The translations under genes were made by a program, and so were the position numbers. From assembly GCA_000469685.2 (NCBI GenBank), contig LS997566.1, positions 32,540,996 through 32,604,995 of the forward strand: a DNA stretch of 64,000 nt, given 5' to 3'. This DNA is from Haemonchus contortus (taxonomy: Eukaryota > Nematoda > Chromadorea > Rhabditida > Trichostrongylidae). The notes under the pieces were generated by a model that was not told where the DNA came from, did no database searches, and was given only the letters and a program-made list of their open reading frames with translations. The first letter of the stretch is position 1. Every line of letters starts with the position of its first letter. This document shows, piece after piece, positions 8,946 to 23,100 of this stretch.

Positions 8946-11183
8946 ATTCATTGGTCTGATGAAGTCAGAATTACCGCCCATTACCTACATGCAACCAGCT
9001 AGCTTTAAAAATCCGCCTTCTCACTACGGAAGAGATAGGAACGAGAACGCAAACAGTAGGCTGGAATTTCTTCAACTTCCAAGAAATTTGTAGTGAACAT
9101 AAGTGAGGCTTCGATGTTGAGCGTCCGGTTAAACAGTAGGCCTCTATAACTAGGTCGTGGTGACAGCGCAACGCAGATCAAAATTTAACCACGCTTCCGC
9201 GGGTCTGTATCGTGGAGCAGACCTTGCAAGATAGAGAGCGATGTGTTTGTTAGCTGGATAACTCAAATTTCTGCTAGGGTCCGAAAGTAGCCTGAAGGTA
9301 GAGATTTCGAGTGGAAAAATGATGTGATGCATTTTATGAGGTTAACTCATAATCTGGGCTTCATTTTTGATTAAGCAACTCCTCGCTCATAGTAGAAGCG
9401 GAAGCGGATGCTAGACTTTTGCCATATTTGTCGTCGGAAAGGCTAAAGAGCCCTCCTGCATCCGTGCTTGATAGGCCTTGATGACTTCTCATTCTGCTTG
9501 AAAAACGTGTCCTGTATAACTAAAAAAAATTAACGACAGAGGCAAAAATTTGTGTGCTGTGATTATGTAGATTGTTCTTTCTTAACTGGGGTTTCCTTTT
9601 TGTGACTAGATAACAGCTCTTATTCACTTCTCCTCACCTCCAAGTTCTCTCGATGCTCATCTTGAAAAAAAAAACAAAAATGGCCTCAACACGGCCTACC
9701 ACACTTACCTTCTTTATAAATCCTTTGATCAGAGGGAATCTGTCAAATCCTCTTCAATGGCGCCGATCAGCCGCAATAACACAGTTCTCGCGGAGAAAAG
9801 TATACGGTAATCTTCAAACGTCGTGGGACCCACGTCTCAATGTTTGCGTCATTTTGCGCGCGTGTTGGCTTTTGATTGTTTGCGTTCTTCTTAATGCTGG
9901 ACACGAAATGCTCAATGTGGTAACCAATCCAGATGCAGTGAAGTAGGATAGTACTCGAGAGATCGGAAGCTTAGTAGTGGGATGGATAAGTCCTGAGTAT
10001 ATTCCAACTGACAGCTTTATCTTGGATGCTATTTGCTGTTCGATTATCGTGTAATCTAGTGCTATGACAGTTTTAGTTTTTACTAGCTTTTTTGTGCCAG
10101 GAAGGGGACGTCCTACCGTAGGGTTTGTAAATTTGGTACGTACCTGTGGTCTTTGTAGCTGCACACTTTGTATGATGGTTATTTTCCTGTTCCGATGAAT
10201 CTTTGTTGACTCTCATAGTTTTGAAAATTGTTCAAATGCATTTTGAAGTTGGGTAGTTCTCATCGTCAGAATATATTGCACTTACATCTAGCATTCTTTT
10301 AAACGGTCGTAAAGAAAATAATCTAGGTCATCACTACGTAATATTACTTTTCAGATGATACTGAATGTGTTACTGACCCACCTTGCTCTTTTTTTAACTT
10401 GAGCTGCATAGAGTGATCTTAAATCAAGCAGTTAAACAGCTCTCATAATTAGACCGATTTTAATACGTTCCTGATTGGCGTATGCAGAGAATTATGTTGT
10501 CAAATTACAGTATGTCGCGCTGATAAACATCTGTTTCTAAATATATCGTTCTCCAATGTTCCTCACTTAGTTAATAATAAGAAGTTTTCGGTGAAAATGC
10601 AGTGGGCATGGGTTTCGTTCGCTTTTGCACCCTTGCCTGCGCTTTCTCACTGATAATATTGACCTACTGACCGATTCCTCATCCCTAACGTAGAGCAAGG
10701 GTTCCCTCACCAAAGTGCTCGTGCCTTCCTTAAGCTAAGGCCTAGAACTCCATTTTCTCGACAGAATAATTTCTGTGCACAAGCACAGACTTGGCTCTGC
10801 GGGTCTGTGCTAGTGCTTAGAAATCATTCTAGCGCCTTACCTTCCGCGGCGAGTTTTTAAAATGGGTACTGCTTCTTGCTTTTCTCTAACTAAATTGGCT
10901 TGCCATTTTTAGGCAAGAGTGCATTCTGCAATTTTCACGTTCGGTCTTCTTGAAACCTGGGCATGTCACACATATTTCACAATGCTTCGCCGTACAGGTT
11001 TGTTATGATGTCGACCAAATTCCATCGTAATAAATCGGTACGGCAATGCATTGTGGAATATAAGTGCCTTCTGCATCCACATCGGCTTCCCGTTACTCTC
11101 TTATGAGTTGTTGAAAGTCTTCCGATTACCAACCCACTCGACTGAAACTGACTACGGAGATGAGGTTATTCGGATCTTTTCAG
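8946..11183. other. No gene seen; upstream of anillin
   Basis: Apart from the hairpin at 10763-10830, no exon, domain or repeat could be supported. The anillin promoter and any 5' exon should lie in the right part. The ATG at 10982 is followed by a donor-like GTTTGT, but its phase does not fit the first supported exon. Confidence 0.4.
10763..10830. ncRNA. miRNA-precursor-like hairpin upstream of anillin
   Basis: The left arm (10763-10790) and right arm (10803-10830) pair over about 28 positions with a few mismatches and a ~12-base loop. Core pairs are GCACAGAC with GTCTGTGC and ATTTCT with AGAAAT. Stem length and scattered mismatches are like an animal pre-miRNA, but the sequence is not a family I recognise. 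It lies about 350 bp 5' of the first supported anillin exon. Confidence 0.3.
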
Positions 11184-14100
11184 GAGGTCTATAACAGAGA
11201 CGATTCCGAAATGTATCAGTCCAATTTGGGAAGAGAGGTGATTGTTCCCGTTGCACAGTCGAATTTGGGAAGAGAGGTGATTATTGAGGTAGGAGTATGA
11301 AGTCTATATACACCGTTTTCTACTCTTTTGAAGCGCAGAATTTCGATTGTCTTGGGGAGGAAAATTCGCTGCATAAATATATTGAGCAGTTTTCATTCTT
11401 GCTCAGGTATGATTTGAACTTCATGAAGAAAATGTATTAGTTTCAGGGATCTAACACTGACCCTCCAAAGCCTTGTGACAGATGTTCGCTGCAGACAGTC
11501 CCAGTGATGTGCTCACGTTCGCGGGGATCATCTCAAAGCAGCGTTCATGGTTTTGAGACTAGCAGTGGTGGATTGTGGTACCATTTCTCGGTATGTAGTA
11601 AGATTTGGACTGTGCCATTTAGATGATTAAAGCGTAGAGGGAATCAAAAAGGAATTCCATCTCGTAACTGTTTTCTGATACGGTGTTTAATAATCTACTA
11701 TCTGCACATCAGTTTCAGAATCCTGAACGTATGCAAAGTTCCTCATCCAGTAATGCTAAAGCAGGTCACACAGGAATTGGAACATCCACCAAAACTAGAG
11801 TTCAAGTAACATCTCAAGCTTCTTCCAATAAGGTGAAACATGTTTTCCGAGTTTGGCTACGTTTCTTTTAGAACTTTACTTGGTTTGTCATCGTTGTTTT
11901 TTGAGGCTTCCCAGCGCAGTCGTTCATCATCAAGAACACGTCAAAATGAGGTGCATTTTTCTTCGATTCCTCAGCTTTTTAGCCATCCAGATGACCGGTT
12001 TGTTGTTGACTCATGTGGAGAGGTGAGCCTAATTACGCGCAGTAGCATGTTTCTGTTTTTATCTGTCTAGAAACTCATTGTGAAAAGCGTGCCCCAGCAA
12101 CCTTAGTTTGTTCGGCTATAATCCATGATTTTTAATAGTAACGAGATGTTTGAGTTGCTCCATTCTTTCTAAAGATCAGGTATTTCGTGAAGGATTTAGA
12201 GCTTATATGTTCGGATAACCTTCGTGCAGAAAAGTAATGCCCAGATATTGTGTTACTTACCTAGTGTAACGTACCAGACTCACCAGTGATTTTTCATGTT
12301 CGCCGAAGTGTTGTTGAAAGGCGAAATAAATTCAAAGCGTAACTGGTTACCCTGATGAGTGATTGAACCGTGCATCCTCTACAAACTTCTCTTTAAGCCC
12401 TTCCGACCAACTGCGGAGCATGAACGGACTCCCAAAGTTGTAAATGTTGGCTCACGCAATCTTGTTGCTAATTGCGAGAGTGGAAGCAGTTTGCCGGATT
12501 TCCATAAAGTGAGTACACTTTCCAAACTTTCGAGCTGCTTCATTCTTTCTCCCACATTTCCTGTCCCTCCATCTATTCTATCCTAGGCTACTGTGGCTAT
12601 GGATTCCCAACTTCTGACTATTCCGGTTCAAAGCGGTACAGAGTCGAACGTTGAGAGTGATGTAAGTTCTTTGTAGGAAAAAGATTGTTCGAAAGAAGAT
12701 TAGACAGTGCATTCGTTTAGAATCTTTTGATGTTACTAGAGAAATGATCTTCATCTTTTTCTCAAAAAGTTTCTTGCTTTGTAGATGGACCTGCCGAGTC
12801 AAGCACCCTCTCTGAAAAGCATTGACATCAATCCACCACCTGACGTTCCACCCGCTCTGGTTGTGACGGATGCGCTCACGGTTAGTTTTTATTGGAAATG
12901 CGCATGGTCATTAGATCGTACGCTTATATCAAATTTATGGCATCTTGGTTTGTTGTCCTAGTTCTGTCTCTTGTCGCTCTCCTTTTGGGGCTGGCATGCT
13001 TCCGCACTTTTAGTCATTTAGAATCCGCACAGTGTCAGTCCTCGTCGCTCACTCAAGTTTCACAATAATTTTTGAGCTTTTCCCAAGTAAACCTGTCATT
13101 ATTTCTGTCGTTATAGTAGAAGTAGTCGCAGCCAACGTAACTTTTCGATACTTGTGAGAATTTTTAGCTTTTCACCTTAAACTTATTTGAATTTTTTAAA
13201 TTTGTTAGATTAATTTAAACTTTCTCCTTTCACCTTCTCAGAGGCTTTTCTTCTGCATCAGCTCTCGAGGGCAGGTTGGGCTAGGATGCAGCATCCTTAT
13301 CCAACCTGCCCTCGAGAGCTGATGCATATGTTTCAAATTTAGTGCCTGATTCATATGATCTTCTAAATAATGTTTAATATTTAGCAGGGATTCCCTTCAG
13401 ATTTTTTGTGTTTGAAAATTCCACGTGTCTACTACTATATCGAAGAATATATTTTCAGCCGAAACGAGCTCCGATCGCTATTGAGGATCAAGATGGTGAC
13501 AATTCACCGGCTGGTCTGAATAGGACCATTTTCTCACGCCCAGCATTTCGAAGGCGGCGATTCAAAGAGGTGCTCTTAAGGACGGCTTTATATGGTTGTG
13601 TGTAGGAATGTTGAGTTGTTTGAAGCGAGTATCATATAAACATCCTGAGTCGAGAAGCCCTACGGCTATGGGATTGTCGCCAGTGTACGACACGCTTGAG
13701 GATTACTCCACGGTCAAGTGGTTACCCTTCTTTGTCCATTTTCCAACCTTCAGTAGGTTTCTTGGGGAAACCGAGTCTCTTGCATCCACTAGGAAGGTTA
13801 ACTTTAAGCATAAGGTGTTTGTTAGTGGCCGGAGAGTAAAAAAAAAACTCGCCTCGTACTAATTGACTGAACAGGTTTTGAGTTGCTGTGGCCCAAATTG
13901 GGTTTAGCTAGAGGATCATACCTGTCGAAGGCCTTCTAATTGGCAGATAGTTGGATGCGGGCAACATAACTAATTACGAAGTTCATCATTGACAACCCTG
14001 AGAATCCTATTTCTAGTTGGCTACGCGGACCACAATAAAGGACATTAGAATCGCATGCTTCTGCGCTAGTATTCCATCAGAGCACAATACATTAGGGCAT

Positions 14101-17100
14101 GGCTGAAAAAACTTGTATCGGCACAGTACACTGACAGTTAATCGAGGGCGTTTTCATTGAACTAATAAAGCAGTTTTGTGATTTCTTGTTGCATAAATTT
14201 TTATATAGCTTCTTTTATTGATCGTTTGAGTTAGTTAACTCAGAATATCTGATAGTGTTGAACAATCTAATAATGGTTAAGCTGCCTGATGCGTGTTCAA
14301 CGAACGATTAGGGTGCTGTAATTTTCTGTTCTTCTTCGTCCCAGGCAACCATGAGATGGCAGTGAATATCATAGACCTTCTCATAGTGATGTGTTTGGCG
14401 CTTAGTTTGTATTTTAAGAATTATTCGAGCCACATCACGTCAGCACACTGTACCACCACTTGATATGGATGCAAGTTATCATTTAAAAATTGTCTTTCAT
14501 GCCTATATATTTCAGCCGGAGCTCTCAGAAATTGGTATTCAGACTGGTGAGACAATTCGGCTACGTCAAGGGATGTCATTTGATCAAGGTTAGTCTTATT
14601 AGAGTCCCATAGAACTGATTTTCGCTCACAGCAAGATCTCTTCGAACTGGCCGTGGCCGTGTCACGGACCTTCATTAATTTTTCACTTTGTCAAAGGTTT
14701 AAGTTATTTTTTTCTGCTATTTTTCTATTCGTCATCGAAACTTCATTTCAATCCGCTCTGCAAAGTACCAGAAGGGCACGTTTTGGGACGGTATAGCTAC
14801 TCTGATATTGCGCTCCATACCAGACCTTCGGCCCTTTGCATACCTCTGTCAGCTTTTTTGTGAAGCCCTCTTCTTCTTCAAGATTCCTGTTTATTTGGTT
14901 TGAAATTGTTTGGGAACTCTCCACCTTTGTCTCTTCATTACTGTCTGATGCTTTTGACAGGATATCTTTCCTTTACTGCAACCAAACGTCGGAAGAAAGT
15001 TCCAAGTGCCAGTGGCGTCATAGATGCTTCCTTTCTCCCGTTTCTACTTCATATTATCTCGCACGACAAGAACCTTCATTAGATCAAGGGTGTTCAATTA
15101 TGGTAGGATTGTCTGCTTTCAGACCTCGACGTCCGTCCGTCCGCCCGTCCGACGCGTGCGTGCTGCAACGGCGGCACCTGACCTTTGTTGACAACACTGG
15201 ATCACGTGCCAGCGCTGTCAACACTGCTCTAGCGACCGCCGTCGCAGCACGCACGCGTCGGACGGACGGACGTCGAGGTCTGAAAGCGGCAATTGCAGGT
15301 GGCGGGTTGGGAACACTGAAGGTAGACGGCAAGCCCTGAATCAGAGCGCTAAAATTCGGAAGGGATGCATATTGGGGGGTGATAATACTGACGATCGGTG
15401 GTACGAATGTGCGAACGTGTTCCACCTCGAGGGCACGATGTGCGTGCAAGTTTTCCTCTTGGACTTGGATCGTTCAATTTTTTGAAAGGTGCAGGCGACA
15501 GATGGAAAACTGGTGGTACGCGACAAGGGTGAAGGGTGTGCGAAATGAGCGTCATCTACGTAAAACTCCACAGCTAAGTTGGAATAAGTGAGAATAGAAC
15601 AAAGAAATCTTAGTGTAAATGGCTCGAGCAGGATTTCGCTAATAACGAGCCGAGTGCTCGCTATAATAGGTACGGGTTTTTCCCCGGACTATCACAACCC
15701 CTTTACTCCTGTATCGGAGAATACGAATTCGAAAAGAATGCTGGAGTTGGTGAATACGAAGGGGAGGAGGGCGCGGCGTTAGACGGGAGATCCGAGCGGC
15801 TGCTTTCATAGTCCGCCGGGCGGCCGGCAAGCCGGCGAGCGAGCGGGACGAGGTAGCTGGGGAGGGAGAGAGAGGCAGACGGGACCATTCGACGCGGTCG
15901 CGTCGCGACCAAGCCCCGTCGAAGGGCAATTGCAAATTGTTTCGATCTTGTTTTTCTTTGTATGTTGTACCTCCACCATAATGCTTTGCTGGCTGTCTCC
16001 CTAACGTTAACATTTGATTGAACTTCAAAACAGTTTGTCATGACGTTAAGTCTTCCAAGTCTGAAAAAGCAGATTTGGAAACTCTCTTGATGTGGCGGAG
16101 TTTTATTGGTACCTTAAGATAACTTGTCATGGGTGCTTCAATTTTTTTTTCTACGAAGATCGCTGCAACTATCACCTTCGAGAGTGCCAAAGACCTTGGT
16201 TCTGGTCGCTACCGTAGAGCCTTTGATCAGGTAGAGACCGTCTGCATGACTCGAACTTATATGTAGATCACTGAATCTGCGTGGGAAATTTTAGTTCTCG
16301 TTAATGTCTTCATAGCAATACAAATACAGGTTTCCGAAGAACTTGTTCTTCACAGCTGAAGTTAAACAGCAATCAACTTAGCTTAAATCCAGGTGTTTGG
16401 CGTAGAACTAGGAAGAGAGCTAGGCTCAAAATTTAAGCCAGGCTTCGACTGTACTTTTTACTGAAGCTCCTTGGGGTTCTTCAGCGACTCATCCACTTTA
16501 GTGCCTGTGGCTTTCATGCCTTCAACTCTTTGTTGAGTAGAGCCATGAGACGTTGTTGGCTTTCAATTAGAAGTAGTATCTAGTACGAACGGATACTGGG
16601 TACATGTCAGGCTGCAGAGCATCGAAGGAATTTGTGGTGCTCCTGAAGGGAGGGCCCTTGGCGCGTACCAATTTCCCTACCATCTTTTGACCCCAATGAT
16701 AGATACTATAGGACGACGTAGGAGCCGCGATAGGTTCTTTTGCTATCGCTTTTCATGTTAGTAGGCAAAGAGCCGTGCAGTTAGATCGGTCAGCCATCAT
16801 ACATCACTTTATACTTATTCATTGGTCCACAGCTACTTTTCTGCAATGATAATAGTGATTGACCATTATGCATGGGTGAAAAGCCCGAGTATCTTGAGGA
16901 GTACGGTCCTTTAGCTCTCTTATGATAGGAATTCGAATGAGAAAAAGAAAATGAAAACGATCTGAATTGAAAACAGAGGCCTTCCAGGGCATCGGCATTC
17001 GAAGCTTCCGGAGCTGCTCTTGGTTTTGGATCCTTTCATGTACCTCAATGTCTCCCCAGTTCGAAGGACGATATTTTCGCGAGCGCTCCGTAATATCGTT

Positions 17101-20100
17101 TTGCTTGCCCTCTAGGTCTTTCTTTTCGGCTGATACCTGTTGCAGCAGGCAAGATCATGGACTGCAACCAGGTCGGGAACCCTCTACACCTCCTCAGAAC
17201 TTCTCGTGGTCCGCAGCCCTTCGTCTGGCGGTCTTCACTGTAGTGAATTTGACAAACATTTCCGATTCCTTGGTCAAAAGTAGACGCTCCCAAATCAAAC
17301 CATCCTTTTGATCGAGCTACCAACAGTTTTGTGGCTCTGGCATGCTTATCGTATAATAAAACTTTGGCCAGAGTTTTGTGTGCCCTTTTTCGGTAGGTGT
17401 CCTCCCAGCGTTACTGATTACTTTTGTGGCTTTGATCATTAGTTATAATTCTTCATCAGTTGGCCCTTCTACTTGGATTCGGCACTAGTATCGCACCAGT
17501 TGTATCAAACACTTTGCCAAGAGTCATTCTTCAATCTCAGGGATCGTACCGTAAATTATCATGAGTACTTGACGTAGCAATTGTTTCCACCCGCCATCTA
17601 CCTCTGATCAATTTCGTATATTCCGGTGACTCTTTTTAACATTTCTAAATAGAAGGGTGCATCGTCCAGTCATCCTCCGGTTTCAAAGAAAACAACGGCA
17701 TCCTACCACCGGTCATCAACCCCGCTCCAAACAACCGAAGCTCGGGTTTTCGCTCTTACAGCAATTTTTTCTGTGTGTGGGATATAACTTTTCGATGTTT
17801 CCTACCTGAACACCACTGTTTTGGAGATTGAAGATTGGCTTTATCGTGAACGTTTTCTCATGAGAAGAAACTAAAGAGATTTATTTCTCCAGTGAGGCGG
17901 ATCAGCAACCTTCCGTATTTCTAACCCTATTGACATCAAAAGTGAAGTTGCGTTTCTGTATTCAGTCCTTACGGCACTACAGCTTTTCGGTCATCCTCCC
18001 CATCGACGGCCTAAATGCGCCTACCTCCTCTGCTTTTCTTTTAATGAACCACCTGAAATTACGATGGATTCGGTATTTAACCCTTCCTGGAAACACCTCC
18101 CCTACTGTTCTGAGCCTTTCCCGTCCATCCTGTTTCCCTGCATCTCGTTATGACCTTGTGTTGGATTTTTGTTGGAATGGCGGAGACTGTGTGATAGCGC
18201 TCATTGCTGCTCCTTCCTGGTGCATGCTAATCATCGCATTGGATGAGCCTTCTTCATCTCAAAAATGTAAAGAGATTACATCTCAATAGCTACAAAATCT
18301 ACCTATAGAACTACCTAGAAGCGAGTGAGGCAAAATTTGAAGGACTTCATTCTTATCTCCTTCTTGGCAGAGCTAACCCTTTCTCGCTCACAGTGTCCAC
18401 GTTGCAGGAGAATATCTTGAACAGCGTTTCTCATTCTACTTCCTCGATCTCGACTCCCAAATTACTGCCTATTCGAGCTCCTGTAATGTTCTAAAAAATG
18501 CTTCAAGGCAGAGGACGATAATTCTGAGGTGTCTATTTCAACTTGAATAATGGAATCCATAGCGTAGAATAGTGTAAGTGTATCGAAGAAAGCGCGAAAA
18601 TTGATAGATTTTGAAAAGCATAAGGCTTCAAAAAAGTAGCATGAGGGAGTTGTACGGGATGGCGGTCTGGGTGTCTCTCATCTGAGTGTACCATTCGTCT
18701 CGTCCTGTGAATAGTGCAGTAATTAAAGGCATGGCCCAACACAGTCCCTTTGCATGTCTCCTTAGGTAAAACCGGTGTTGGAGCCCTTATTACACCTTGT
18801 TTAGGCCGTTTTTTGGTCCGACAACGGTCCAGGTACTATTCATGGGGCCACAGATTCATCCTGAAGGCGAAACTTTATTCGCATTCATTTCTTTATAGGA
18901 ATCTTTGAAAAATCGTCTGATAGTTTGAATGAATTTTGTAGGGACTGGTATGGATATACAGTAGCGCTCAAAAGTATTCGGCCAACTTTAACTTGCCGTA
19001 TCTTTCTTCACAGTGGAGGGAATCACATTAAATTCAGATATGTTTAGCTGAAGCATATTTTTCACTGTCCAACACTACTTGACTGCAAAACAGCCATATC
19101 CACATACTAATGGGGAGGCGTTTGTAGACTATGCTGAAAGCAAGTTTGTGACGTCTGCAGTTATTCCGACCTTGTGTTCGTCTTTCTTCTCTTCTGGGTT
19201 CGACATTAGCGCTCGTACACTCAAGACATGGCAAAAAGGAAAGGACTCCTAGAAGGACCATCATTCGTATTTCCAGTCGATTTTTTGTTCAAGCCCTTTT
19301 GGATATCTGGAACATGATCAGATTGCAGGTCAATAGTGGTAAATATTCACACTACACCAATGCTACACATATTGAAAATTCGCTCGATTAGATCCAGTAG
19401 GAAAGGAGTTAGGACTGAAAATTACAAATGAAGAAGCATTTCGCCGAATACTTTCGAGCGCTACTGTATTTATGTTTATTCAGTCAGTGTGTGGTGAAAT
19501 TAGGGAGAATAGTGAAATTCTTTTAATTTCCTAACTGGGTGTCTGAAAATGACGGATCCAACTGATCGGCATAAAGAAGTTGTGAAGCTGAAGCTGTAGC
19601 AAAGGAGAGACCTAAAGATATGGAAATTTCCATGTCCATGAATAAAACATTTGATAGGAATTTCTCTAATCGTTTCTCGAAAGACGGCTTCTTCCCAGGA
19701 AGTTAGTCTGAGAAAAGTAAAGGAGATGAATTAGCGTGGTAACACGTCCTTTATGTCTTTTCAGGATCATCAGCGGTCACCGAAATCACTACGAAGGAAC
19801 GATTAGCGCCATTTGGTCAGACAGCTGCAAATACGTCATTTGAACGTTTCGCCAATAACTCTTTTGAGAAAAGAGGGGTAGGTTATTTGGAACCCTGTAC
19901 ATGTTCTTATGCTGGGAAAAAAGTGAACGTTTCTCGCTGAACACTCTCGAAAAGATTGCAGAACATATGTAATGATTTTTGATCTTTTCGATGTCTTGGT
20001 AAGACATTACAGCTGTTAATCACCCCTTAGTCAACTTCGGCTGTAAACAGCAGGGAACAAACTAATATTTGCCTATACTATTAGAGTGCCGAAAACACTA

Positions 20101-23100
20101 GAGAAATTTCTATGAAGAACACTGCTAAGCGCTTAGCTGATTCTAGTTATGATTCTGATTGTGAGTCACATCTAGAACTCAAGAGAGTGTTCTCAAACGC
20201 GCGGAAAACCTTTAGGGCATATTTCTCTTCTTGGTTTTTTTTTTTACTTCTTTGTCTGCTAAGGCCTGAGCTGTAAGTGTCGATTTATATAATACAATCG
20301 AAAGATCGCTTTATTCATCCAAAATCACTGTCTGTTTTGAGATGTATTGCAGAATGAAAGTCTGCTGTTGAACAAAAAGTTGTTCGTGAAATCTGTAATG
20401 AAAAGTGGATAATGTCCTGTAGTTGCGATAGAGAATTCTTCAGTTGTTGTTCGTTTTGCCTATGAATACTTTCAGCATCCTGCTTCGGCAGTGATCTCGG
20501 CGATGCTTCAAAAAAGACAAAATGAAGCAGCTCGCAGCAGTGCGGAGAACACAGAACCATCAGAAACTGCACCCAGTTCTGGCCGTGAGATGTCGATTCG
20601 CGGTAACGCAGAGTTACCTCAACAGGTATATAATTTCCTTTTTTCTTATTACTTGTTACATGTTGCACGGTTTCGGGAATGCGGTTTCATGGAAGTAACA
20701 ATTATAATTTGGCAAATGTTTCACCATTTTACGTCGGGATTTCGCAATGAAATGTCCAGCTTTCGTGAAATAAATGAAATAAAGATTTCGGGGGTGACCA
20801 TGAAGTATGCTATTCAAAGAATACCTTTTTAAAGACTGCATATTGAACCTCATTTCTAGCTCCATTTGCAAGCGGATTGCCCTCTCTCACGCCCTACTTC
20901 CCCGCTCACGTAGCCCGCGCAGCGGTATTCGTGCCGCGATTGACCTCTTGTTGTGAGGGCACACTGCTGATAACGGGGTGTCATTTTAAGTATCTTTGTG
21001 GTATTGCTCCGTTGTCAGTTTTGATGTTAAGATGATAAACCTTAACAAGGAAAGGAGAAGATCCTTCATCGATAATCAACATCACCCTTACGAAACAAGG
21101 ACTCATCAAGAATGGCGAAGCAGCACCCGAAGTCAGTGGGAGGAGGGAAAGGTATGTATCGTATAAAGATTTCTCAGATTTTTCATTGACTTCGAATTTT
21201 CATTTTATTTGAGAGATAACCTGCTCCTGTTCGCAATGTCTTACGCCTGATCTCTACCACATTTGTGTTCTTGGCTACAAGCAAAAACTCTTTAGAACAC
21301 TTACCTGTTTCAGCTTGACGAGAACTTTAACGAGGTGCGAAGTAGTGGCTGGACAGATGCCAGTAATCAGATGCAGACAGATAAGAAGAGCACTCAGTCG
21401 AATGGCCCACATCAGGATATGGACAAACTTCAGTACAGCAGATTGTCTGACCAAGTATTCGAGGAACGTGAAGTGCTGGTGGAACGTAATGATTACTGTG
21501 ACGGATCTCGACCGCATATAAATTACGCTGTTCAACCAATGCAGAAGGCTAATGCTGGCGGAGCAAAGCTCGGGCAATTACCGCTGATCGGTTCTCCAAG
21601 GAAATATATTAAAAATCAAGATCCTCAGAAGGTGCCGCATCGAGTGCAAGACGGAATGCTCAATAAATCGGGCCAGTCAAATGTGATATCGAGAGAGACA
21701 GTTGAACAGCTGAGGAAGTCGGTAAGACTCTTAAATAAATGTGCTTGGTAGAATGTGATTTAATCCTAAAAGTTTACTTTTTGTTTTAGGTGATAATGTA
21801 TAAGATATTTTCAATTCAGGTGGTTGCTGAATCGCGTTTGCCTTCTACGCCAAGCAGGAAGACCGGTGATGGCGAGAGCGAAATGCCACTTTTAATTGAC
21901 ATTAAAGACCTCTCGATGACTGATCCAGTGCCAAAGAGCTCTTCACTTAACCAAGACGTTCTGTACAGCACACCGAAACATGAAACACGTATTTCAATGA
22001 AAGCAAGTTTCAAGATATTAAGAATGCTCAAACTCTCTTCACGTTGAAACAAAGTTACTTCTTTCCATCATCTTGCTTACGACAACGAAATTTAGATGAA
22101 ATCACCATCGTCGTTATGGAGTCCGACTTTTCGAGGGTGGGAACGTCGCAATTTTGCCAGCGAGCGAGGAGGTTGTATCTTTTATTTTTACTAGCGGCTG
22201 TTGCAGAACATGCGAAATATAATTTTGTCGAGATTGCCATACTTATCTTACTATGTTCCGCGTTACGTGCCCTCTCAGTGAATGTGGCGCTTCAAAATTT
22301 TGCAGTTCATCAATGCAGTGTTCATTAGAGATTGGTTGTTTTAGATTTATTTGAGTCAGAAGTTGAATTTCCGATTTGGGGTCGTACTTGTTGTTTTCAA
22401 GATGGTTTTTTTTTCAGATAACTCACCTTACAAGTGGCAAGTACCACAGATTGATACCTGCAAAGAACCCAGAGAGCCTGATGTGCGTTCAAATGAGAAT
22501 CGCTCAAGCAATCGTGGAAGTACAGTGAGGTGAGATAGCAATCCCAGTCAAAGGTCTCGTTTCTGTTAAAGTTAGCTAGGTTTAAATCTTGAAGGAGACA
22601 TGTGCCACGTGGAAGGATACGGGACTTGGCACGTCTTTTCGATGGCATGTCGCGGGAAGCTCAGCGAGAATCGGAAGTGCTTAGAGGGAAGTCGCTTCCA
22701 CCTCCAAAACATCGCACAAAATGTTTCCGAACTCACTCTTTACCGAGGTCGCAAGATTATCCATCACGTGGTGCTGAACAGCTACCGAGACATGAGAGGT
22801 CGCAAGATTATCCTTCACGTGGTGCTGAACAGCTACCGAGACATGAGAGGTCGCAAGATTATCCATCACGTGGTGCTGAACAGCTATCGAGGCATGAGCC
22901 ACCGCGTGACTATGCTTTTAACAAAGGTAAGATGAAACATTTCTAGTGCCATCAAAAACAATCACTTAGAAAGGGTTACTATTTTGCAGTTCGGGGTTTT
23001 GTTTTTTTTTTTATTTCACGGCTTTTTTATGATGCGAACTGTTCAGATCCTACCCCAGGAGATGTTCTTGTTCCTTACCCTCCAATTATGGGTGACAACA

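Noticed and set aside
9653..9946. 97-codon plus-strand open frame
   Set aside because: No domain, splice context or composition change. The opposite strand is open as well.
17045..17323. Minus-strand 92-codon frame in anillin intron 9 as a retroelement gene
   Set aside because: No reverse transcriptase, integrase or zinc-knuckle motif could be identified.
22003..22008. GC-type donor (GCAAGT) ending the anillin exon at 22002
   Set aside because: It would break the phase with the next exon. The GT four bases on (exon end 22006) keeps the frame.
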